Origin: an uncultured bacterium
GTDB taxonomy: Bacteria > Desulfobacterota > Desulfobulbia > Desulfobulbales > Desulfobulbaceae
Direction of reading: 5' to 3'
DNA: 12,605 bases
Assembly (NCBI GenBank): GCA_903896915.1
Contig: CAITZN010000175.1
Span: 1 to 12,605, forward strand
Shown here in pieces: positions 6,703 through 12,605 of this stretch (positions are counted from its first letter, which is position 1; each line of letters opens with the position of its first letter). The position numbers and the translations under genes are program-made. Under the pieces are notes generated by a model. The model was not told the origin of the DNA. It did no database searches and saw only the letters and a list, made by a program, of their open reading frames with translations.

Positions 6703-8856
6703 ATGACCATGACAAACCTGTTTGCCGATCTTGCTGACCCCGTTGGTGAATTAACCGCTTTACACACGCACCTTGAACAAGAGACTGAGCATCTCCTTTT
6801 TTTCTGCCTGAATCATTCCGGTCATTCAGTCGCCTCCGACCATTTCCCTCTTGAAACCGGCCAGGCCATTCATTATGTCGAAGAATACGAAAAAAAATCT
6901 TCGGAGGTCTCCTTCTCAGTAAAAGGCCGCCCCTTCTTCCTACTTGCGGTGCCGGATCTGCACGGCTATGTGCTAGCTACAGCAAAAGAACCGGAACAGA
7001 GCGTCGCCAGCACCTGGATCTCGACTATCATCCGTCTTGCGGTCCGACTCTTTCTTTCTCACCAAGAAACAGTGGAGACAGTGAACAGACTGCGCATCCA
7101 AAAAAAACAGTTTGATCGGAAATTCGCTGTCCTGGAAAATAAATTCCAGGACATCATGGCTGAGAACGAGCAGAATTACCGGAAAATACAGGAGCAACAA
7201 CTCAATTACGCCAACACCCTGCAGATGGAAATTAAGCAGCAGACTTCGGAATTACGGGGAGCAAAAAAGGCTGCGGAGGCTGCAAACATCGCCAAGAGTG
7301 AGTTCCTGGCGGCCATGAGCCACGAAATCCGCACCCCGATGAATGGTATCATAGGCTTCACCGATATGCTGCTCGATACCGGTCTGGATGAGGAGCAGGT
7401 GGAATTCGCCCAGACCATCAAACGCAGCGCCGACGCCCTGCTCTCCTTAATCAACGACATACTCGACTTTTCCAAGGTTGAGGCGGGCAAACTCGATCTC
7501 GAGTGCATCAACTTCGATCCGGAGATCACGGTACAAGATGTCTGTGATCTCGTCAGGCCGAAGGTAGCCTCGCGTCCTATCGAGGTGCTCTGCAGAATAG
7601 ATGACGCTCTTCCTGCCAACGTTATGGGGGATCCCGGCAGGTTTCGTCAGGTCTTGGTTAACCTCATGGGTAATTCCGCTAAATTTACCAAGACGGGAGA
7701 GCTTGAGTTAGCGCTCATGGTCGATGAAGAGACGGAGGAGAGCATTACCCTGCATGCCCATATTCGAGATACGGGGATCGGTATCCCTGAGGATAAACTG
7801 GAATCGATCTTCGAAGCCTTCCGCCAGGCTGACGGATCGACCACCAGGGAATACGGCGGCACCGGCCTAGGACTTTCCATCTGCCGCAAAATTGCCGGAT
7901 TGATGCAAGGGCACGTTTGGGCAGAAAGCCAACCTGGCCAGGGCAGCACCTTCCATTTCACCGCAAAGCTTAAAAAAGCCCAGCAACAGCACACAAAATC
8001 TTTCAGCAAAGTCGCTTTGGCTAACAAACGGGTATTAGTGGTTGACGACAACATCACCAATCTCAGCATCTTGCAGCATATCCTCAAAACCGCAGATCTC
8101 GATGTTGTTGCCATCCAAGACAGCAGCAAAGTCCAATCAGTATTGCGGCAGTCTATCATCGACAATCAGCTGTTCGACCTCATCATCCTTGACATCCAGA
8201 TGCCGGCACCGGATGGTTACACACTGGCAAGAATGATCCGCCACGAAATCCCTGAAACTGCAAAAATTCCGCTCCTTGCCTACACCTCTTCAACGGACAG
8301 GAACGCCCAGCGCTGCAAAGATGGGGGCTTCGACGCCTTTCTCACCAAACCGACCCGACGAGAGATCCTCTTCAAAACCATAGAAAAACTCATGGGCCCG
8401 GAAGAACCCGTCGATACCAACCTGGTCAAGGAAACCTTCATCACCCAATACAGCGTCAGAGAAGAGCTTAAACAGTCGGTCCGCATCCTGCTCGCTGAGG
8501 ACAATCCGGTAAACCAAAAACTTGCAGTCCTTATCCTTACCAAGGCGGGCTACAAGGTCGAAGTGGCCAATAACGGCAAAAAGGCGGTTGAAGCCTTCTC
8601 CGGGAATCCCGAGCACTTCGATCTTATTCTCATGGATATTCAAATGCCGGAAATGGATGGCCTCACAGCAACCAGGGAACTCCGCGCCAAGGGTTTCACC
8701 AATATCCCTATTATTGCGATGACCGCCAACGCTATGAAAGGTGACCGAGAAATCTGTTTGGATGCGGGCATGAACGACTACATTACCAAACCGGTCAAAC
8801 GAGAAATCATCTTTGAAATCATCGAAAAATGGTTGCATCACGAGTTGGGGAGATGA
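6703..8856 (+). CDS. Soluble hybrid histidine kinase with two receiver domains
   Basis: The 717-aa cytoplasmic sensor kinase lacks any convincing membrane segment. The order is an N-terminal region of about 115 aa that I do not recognise, a coiled coil (about 120-195), HisKA with phospho-acceptor H207 in [10 protein letters not shown], and HATPase with N324 ([10 protein letters not shown]), DTGIG (356-360) and GGTGLGLS (385-392). Receiver 1 has D448-D449, phospho-acceptor D497, T528 and K549. Receiver 2 has E599-D600, D645, T674 and K696. Both receivers keep all key residues. There is no HPt or DNA-binding domain, so a separate HPt or partner protein is expected for output. The start at ATG 6703 has GAGG 6 nt upstream, and this SD overlaps the TGA of the HDOD gene. 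ATG 6709 is an alternative. The stop overlaps the next start as ATGA. Confidence 0.95.
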   Translation: MTMTNLFADLADPVGELTALHTHLEQETEHLLFFCLNHSGHSVASDHFPLETGQAIHYVEEYEKKSSEVSFSVKGRPFFLLAVPDLHGYVLATAKEPEQSVASTWISTIIRLAVRLFLSHQETVETVNRLRIQKKQFDRKFAVLENKFQDIMAENEQNYRKIQEQQLNYANTLQMEIKQQTSELRGAKKAAEAANIAKSEFLAAMSHEIRTPMNGIIGFTDMLLDTGLDEEQVEFAQTIKRSADALLSLINDILDFSKVEAGKLDLECINFDPEITVQDVCDLVRPKVASRPIEVLCRIDDALPANVMGDPGRFRQVLVNLMGNSAKFTKTGELELALMVDEETEESITLHAHIRDTGIGIPEDKLESIFEAFRQADGSTTREYGGTGLGLSICRKIAGLMQGHVWAESQPGQGSTFHFTAKLKKAQQQHTKSFSKVALANKRVLVVDDNITNLSILQHILKTADLDVVAIQDSSKVQSVLRQSIIDNQLFDLIILDIQMPAPDGYTLARMIRHEIPETAKIPLLAYTSSTDRNAQRCKDGGFDAFLTKPTRREILFKTIEKLMGPEEPVDTNLVKETFITQYSVREELKQSVRILLAEDNPVNQKLAVLILTKAGYKVEVANNGKKAVEAFSGNPEHFDLILMDIQMPEMDGLTATRELRAKGFTNIPIIAMTANAMKGDREICLDAGMNDYITKPVKREIIFEIIEKWLHHELGR

Positions 8857-10322
8857 ACAATTCGCCAAAAATTACCCATAGCTTTTCGGATATGTCTCCA
8901 ACTGACGTGAACTCCCCTCCTGATCGACTTTCCCGGCGCATCAAACAATGGGCCTTTTCCCCTTCCGCCTCAAGAAATAAAGCCGTTGATTTTTTACGCA
9001 TCTGCCTCCGTGTCCTTTTGATCATGTATCAGGAGTTTTTCCGGACCCATTTGGCGATCAGAGCCTCTGCCCTCACGTACACCATCATACTCTCGTTAGT
9101 ACCCATCCTGGCCCTTAGCACCGCAATTCTCAAAGGGCTCGGCAACGATGAACAGCTCAAACTGGCCGCCACTAGATTTATTGAACAGCTTGAACCTCCA
9201 AATCCTCAGCCGCAAGAACGACGCAACACCAGCGAGGTCGCCACTCAACTCGAACTAGTCGCACCTCCCCCTGACCTACCGTCAACAGGGCAGGGCCAAG
9301 TCTCGACGCCCCCCCATCTCCACCGCGCCGTTGACACCATCTTTCAATACGCCAACCGGACTAATTTCGCCGCACTAGGCATCCTGGGGGTCATAGGCCT
9401 GATCGGTGTAGTTATTCTCGTCCTCTCTTCGATAGAAACCGCGATGAATGCCATCTGGCACACGCACAAGGGGCGATCCTTCTTCCGGAAAGTCATGGAT
9501 TATCTCGCCTTGCTGATTCTGCTTCCCATTTCCCTCAATATTGCGTTAGCCGCTGAAGCCATTCTTGCCAGCAAGACGATTATGAGCCGTGTCAGCTTAA
9601 TTGTGCCAACAGCCTGGGTGGCGACCTTTGCCATCAAACTGGTGCCCTTTGTGTTCATCGTCACCACCCTGATGATTATGTATCTTTTTTTCCCCCACGC
9701 TAAGGTTAAGACTGGAGCCGCCCTAGTCGGCGCCGTCTTTGCTTCGATTTTCTGGTTCATTTTCCAAAAAATATTTATTTTCCTGCAAGTAGAGGTTGCA
9801 ACGTACAATGCTATCTACGGCTCGTTTGCTATAATCCCGCTTTTCCTTATCTGGCTCCAAATCGGATGGACCTTCATCCTTCTTGGTGCCTCCTTGGCCC
9901 ATGCAATCCAGATCCACCCGCATTATTACGTAGCCGACAACACTCTTTCGCCGCAGCGACTCCTCCAAACCGCCTTTGATATTCTGCAAACCGTCTACGA
10001 TAACTTCGAAAAACGCCTTCCGACTCCCTTCTCTCAGCTGAACGAAAAATTTCCCAAGACCAGATGTGCAGACATCAATGCCGTAACAACATTGTTGATC
10101 AAGGGACGCTTGTTGAGCTCAAGCGAGAGTAACAATGAAGAAATCCTGCTCCCTGTGACTTCGGCAGAGAAGCTGCGTGCCAGTGAAGTCGTACAACTAG
10201 TTCTCGGAAACGAGGTCTTACCCACAATGGGCGGGGAGCTTGCTTCCCAGGCGATTGAAGCCGCCAGCGAGGCATTGCAAACGAATCTTTTTCTCGACAA
10301 CCACCAGGCCAAGAACCCCTGA
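8853..10322 (+). CDS. YihY/BrkB family inner-membrane protein
   Basis: The 489-aa polytopic protein belongs to the YihY/BrkB family (once called a putative ribonuclease BN; true function unclear). Six membrane helices are visible, at about 68-95, 173-196, 216-240, 250-280, 288-312 and 322-350. [15 protein letters not shown], the usual family signature, marks the first. Between helices 1 and 2 is a proline-rich, charged insert (about 112-165) likely to face the periplasm. After the last helix there is a soluble cytoplasmic tail of about 130 aa (helical, with TLLIKGRLL), as in longer family members. The frame is open to an ATG at 8829, but 8853 is preferred. It overlaps the kinase stop as ATGA, indicating translational coupling, while 8829 has no SD. 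Cotranscription with the kinase suggests an envelope-related role for the operon. Confidence 0.88.
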   Translation: MNNSPKITHSFSDMSPTDVNSPPDRLSRRIKQWAFSPSASRNKAVDFLRICLRVLLIMYQEFFRTHLAIRASALTYTIILSLVPILALSTAILKGLGNDEQLKLAATRFIEQLEPPNPQPQERRNTSEVATQLELVAPPPDLPSTGQGQVSTPPHLHRAVDTIFQYANRTNFAALGILGVIGLIGVVILVLSSIETAMNAIWHTHKGRSFFRKVMDYLALLILLPISLNIALAAEAILASKTIMSRVSLIVPTAWVATFAIKLVPFVFIVTTLMIMYLFFPHAKVKTGAALVGAVFASIFWFIFQKIFIFLQVEVATYNAIYGSFAIIPLFLIWLQIGWTFILLGASLAHAIQIHPHYYVADNTLSPQRLLQTAFDILQTVYDNFEKRLPTPFSQLNEKFPKTRCADINAVTTLLIKGRLLSSSESNNEEILLPVTSAEKLRASEVVQLVLGNEVLPTMGGELASQAIEAASEALQTNLFLDNHQAKNP

Positions 10323-10437
10323 AACCGGGTCTCGCCTAATCCCCAATACATTGGAATGTGGGCTGACTCTTGTCCGCAGGCAATCTCGTTTTTATTGGCG
10401 GCCACTAAAATATTCATAAAAAAATCGAACAATTACA

Positions 10438-12330
10438 ATGCGTAGTTTAAGGATATTTTATTTGGTCACGGCATGGATGCTGATCGCTTCGCAAGCACAG
10501 GGGGAACTGTTGCAACTCCCCTTGACTCTAGATATGGTTTTACTCCGGTCCTTAATTGTTCAACAGGCGTATCCTCTCACCGGTGAACAAGCAAGCATCC
10601 TTAACCATGCGGACAGTTGTAATCAAATCACCCTCTCTACCCCTCAGATAACAGAAGAACGAGGGCAGATCCGCTTCCAAACCAAAGTGCAACTCAAATG
10701 GGGTACCCCGATAATGGAATCCTGCCTGGCACCATTCACATGGGAAGGATCGGTTGTTCTTTGGCAACGTCCCAGGGTCAACGCTCAATGGCAACTCTCG
10801 TTTGCAACCATCAACTCAGCCGTTCTCGACAAAAATGGCCGCCCGATGCAAGCGGTTGATCTCCTCTGGAACCTAATCAAAGATCATGTCCATGAGTATC
10901 TGAATAAAATCACCGTCAATCTCGCGCCACCGATCAACGAAATGAAGATCTGTCTGCTCCCAATGTTCGACCGGGACCACCAGAACATGGCCCAACGTTT
11001 CTTTGCCAGCATGCGGCCGGATCACCCTTCAGTGCAGCCGGACGGACTTCGAGTCAATATCCTTGCCGAAATCGAGTTACCTCGACAAGAGCTGCCAAGC
11101 GAACCAGTTCCTCAGCCCAATCAACAGGACTACTCTCGGGTAATTGGACTCTGGCACACTTGGGACAATTTTCTCATTCTCCAGCTCAAGCACTTCACCG
11201 ATGCCCCCCTAACCGAAGCAGATCGACGGACTCTTTTAGATACTATGTTGACAGTCCGTTATGAATTCACCGACGCCATTGAACACGATCGACTGTCCAA
11301 CCCCTTTATAAGGCGTCAATTTCTCTGGAGTTGGAATCAACTAGCTCCGGTTTTCCGCAACCACCTCCAAAACCGCTCAAAGACAAATATCTTAGGATAC
11401 CTCGCTTTTTTTACTGCCCACGATGCCTTGCAGATTCTTGATCGACTAGGACCTGCTGTTGGGATTGAGATCAGTGCGGATGGTTTTCGCCGTTTGGCCG
11501 CAATGATCAGTCCCGAACCCTTTGACCCAACAAAGCCCGCTACAGAAGCAGATCAAAAGTTGCGCAAAGTTCTTGGCCTGGAACCACTACCGGACACACC
11601 TCTACCAGCTGACAAACCGATTCCGTTGCCAACAATAGAAGAAAACGACCCGACCTCCAGGGATAATCCTTTTCACTGGCAAGGCCTTGAAAAATTCTTC
11701 AGTATTCCCCAGGTACTTGCAGGTGAACCAGACCAATTATCGCAAACAGAAATAAAGAAATGGACGGCAGAGTTGACACCGTCTTCCGTGCTTTTGCCGA
11801 AAGTCTGCGATGTTCTCCAGGCAGCAGCTGAACGCCAACAGAAGAAACTGGCGAATTCCGCCAACACCGCAGAATGGTTTGAAAAAATGACTCTGGCTGC
11901 CGCTTGGCAGGAAAGCTGCTTTCGTCAATTTCACATAAACAACAAGGCTATAACCTACCTGCTCTCCTCTAACCGGACATCCGTTGGCGTATTACAGGTC
12001 AACGAACAAATCTGGCACGGCGTTTACAATATCCGTCAACTTCGTTGGAATATCAATTATAACAGTCAAGCCGGATGTGAGATCATGGCGCTCTATCTGC
12101 GCGACTATCTGCATGAAGAAAAACCTCCCATAGATGTATCAACCCCACAAGGCCAGCGTTTTCTGGCGGCATGGCTCTACGCCCTCTACAACGGCGGCCC
12201 GGGGCAGCTTAAGCCCTTCCTTAATCGCTTTCGTGCGGAAAAACTCTTCAGAAGCGAACAACTCTTTCTCGCCAAATTTGACACTGTGAAGGGAGAGGAA
12301 TGGGGTAATCGTGTTCATTGCCTCCCCTGA
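10438..12330 (+). CDS. Exported protein with C-terminal lytic-transglycosylase-like domain
   Basis: The 630-aa protein has a signal peptide (hydrophobic 6-18, cleavage likely after SQAQG, residues 18-22). Residues about 23-450 are not recognised. They include a strand-rich part with three cysteines (61, 96, 172), a helical part (about 235-360) and a proline-rich linker (about 361-410). The C-terminal part (about 455-600) resembles an SLT lysozyme-like fold. WQESCF places a candidate catalytic E492, SVGVLQVN (515-522) replaces the usual GLMQ-type motif, NYNSQAGCEIMALYL (540-554) follows, and ALYNGGPG (582-589) matches the family's YNxGP motif. Peptidoglycan cleavage in the periplasm is therefore likely but the domain is divergent. 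No SD is visible before the ATG, and no later start keeps the signal peptide. The 115-nt gap upstream has no clear terminator or promoter, so linkage to the operon is undecided. Confidence 0.82.
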   Translation: MRSLRIFYLVTAWMLIASQAQGELLQLPLTLDMVLLRSLIVQQAYPLTGEQASILNHADSCNQITLSTPQITEERGQIRFQTKVQLKWGTPIMESCLAPFTWEGSVVLWQRPRVNAQWQLSFATINSAVLDKNGRPMQAVDLLWNLIKDHVHEYLNKITVNLAPPINEMKICLLPMFDRDHQNMAQRFFASMRPDHPSVQPDGLRVNILAEIELPRQELPSEPVPQPNQQDYSRVIGLWHTWDNFLILQLKHFTDAPLTEADRRTLLDTMLTVRYEFTDAIEHDRLSNPFIRRQFLWSWNQLAPVFRNHLQNRSKTNILGYLAFFTAHDALQILDRLGPAVGIEISADGFRRLAAMISPEPFDPTKPATEADQKLRKVLGLEPLPDTPLPADKPIPLPTIEENDPTSRDNPFHWQGLEKFFSIPQVLAGEPDQLSQTEIKKWTAELTPSSVLLPKVCDVLQAAAERQQKKLANSANTAEWFEKMTLAAAWQESCFRQFHINNKAITYLLSSNRTSVGVLQVNEQIWHGVYNIRQLRWNINYNSQAGCEIMALYLRDYLHEEKPPIDVSTPQGQRFLAAWLYALYNGGPGQLKPFLNRFRAEKLFRSEQLFLAKFDTVKGEEWGNRVHCLP

Positions 12331-12333
12331 GCA

Positions 12334-12435
12334 GGCGCAATCAAGATATTGAAACAGGGTTGCGTTCACCCGCGCCACTGTTGACTCAGCAACCGACTGT
12401 TGTTCCATGAAAAAGCGACCAACACATATTGCGCC
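12334..12435. repeat. Nested inverted-repeat (possible structured RNA) element
   Basis: An outer 8-bp perfect pair, GGCGCAAT (12334-12341) with ATTGCGCC (12428-12435), encloses an 11-bp stem: AACAGGGTTGC (12353-12363) with GCAACC-ga-CTGTT (12389-12401, 2-nt bulge). It starts 4 nt after the stop of the preceding gene and has no T-run, so it is not an ordinary intrinsic terminator. Strand is unknown, since the pairing works on both. Confidence 0.4.
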
Positions 12436-12442
12436 CAACCCG

Positions 12443-12470
12443 TTGATTTTTTCAAATATAAGTTTATCTT
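12443..12470 (+). promoter_or_regulatory. Possible promoter of the right-edge gene
   Basis: TTGATT (12443-12448, 4/6) and TATCTT (12465-12470, 4/6) are separated by 16 nt within an AT-rich stretch. The start would be near 12477, giving a leader of about 46 nt. Confidence 0.4.
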
Positions 12471-12522
12471 TCTTTAACAGAACAAAGAATGTTTCGAAGT
12501 CTACTATCTAACGGAGGCTACT

Positions 12523-12605
12523 ATGGCTGTTCAAGAAGGAAAAAACGAAGCGTGCCCGACCTGCATGGGAAAAAAAATTATCGAGGGTAAATGCGAGGCC
12601 AATAG
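12523..12605 (+). CDS. Start of a small cysteine-containing protein (cut by window edge)
   Basis: Only 27 complete codons are visible. The start is strong, with GGAGG 5 nt before the ATG. The peptide is hydrophilic and contains C11, C14 (CPTC) and C24, spacing suggestive of a zinc-ribbon or other metal-binding knuckle completed beyond the edge. There is no signal peptide. The family is not recognised and the function is unknown. The gene has its own likely promoter and is separated from the previous gene by 192 nt. Confidence 0.7.
   Translation, partial: MAVQEGKNEACPTCMGKKIIEGKCEAN

Noticed and set aside
7647..8165. 172-codon minus-strand frame
   Set aside because: It is antisense to the HATPase domain of the kinase and has no independent support.
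8290..8868. 192-codon open frame on the minus strand
   Set aside because: It is antisense to the receiver domains of the hybrid kinase, which show all conserved residues. It is a shadow of biased codon use.
10341..10362. Hairpin CCC...ACATT/AATGT...GGG after the YihY gene as a terminator
   Set aside because: The stem needs a 3-nt bulge, the loop is only 2 nt, and no T-run follows.
12139..12438. 99-codon minus-strand frame
   Set aside because: It is mostly antisense to the conserved end of the SLT-like gene, and the rest covers the inverted-repeat element.

Overview
The window looks like ordinary chromosomal DNA from a Gram-negative bacterium, most likely a member of the Desulfobacterota (the former deltaproteobacteria, with a Desulfobulbales flavour). 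This placement is an inference. It rests on an RNase Y gene (absent from enterobacteria) beside zapA and 6S RNA, a multidomain HDOD/hybrid-kinase unit, and two exported lytic transglycosylases that imply a periplasm. No insertion sequence, phage gene, CRISPR array or tRNA was seen. Base composition looks even throughout.

Left half, minus strand (about 1-4112), read from right to left. A Nudix hydrolase with its own good promoter comes first. Next is a promoter driving a short coiled-coil (ZapB-like) gene and zapA, the FtsZ-ring regulators. Then comes a 6S RNA whose rod-shaped fold can be drawn base by base. After it is a second, unassigned stretch of about 270 nt that has its own promoter (perfect TATAAT) and a strong intrinsic terminator. 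Last are rny (RNase Y) and tyrS (tyrosyl-tRNA synthetase, cut by the window edge). The rny stop codon forms part of the tyrS ribosome-binding site. The theme is housekeeping: division, global transcription control, mRNA decay and translation.

Right half, plus strand (4220-12605). An MltD-like lytic transglycosylase with a C-terminal LysM domain is followed by a 261-nt regulatory gap. That gap holds a promoter bracketed by two copies of an 8-bp repeat and a long leader. A tight three-gene operon follows: an HDOD protein, a soluble hybrid histidine kinase with two receiver domains, and a YihY/BrkB-family six-helix membrane protein. Spacing is 8 nt and then an ATGA overlap. Next comes a 630-aa exported protein with a divergent lytic-transglycosylase domain only at its C-terminus and a large unrecognised N-terminal part. 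A nested inverted-repeat element follows it, and then the start of a small cysteine-containing protein that runs off the window.

How the genes may work together. The right half plausibly links a cytoplasmic phosphorelay (kinase plus HDOD output or partner) to the envelope (YihY membrane protein, two muralytic enzymes), but this is inferred from position only. The most rewarding items for a second look are the 6S RNA, the unassigned transcription unit behind it, the repeat-flanked HDOD promoter with its leader, the unknown N-terminal regions of the kinase and of the 630-aa protein, and the structured element near the right edge.
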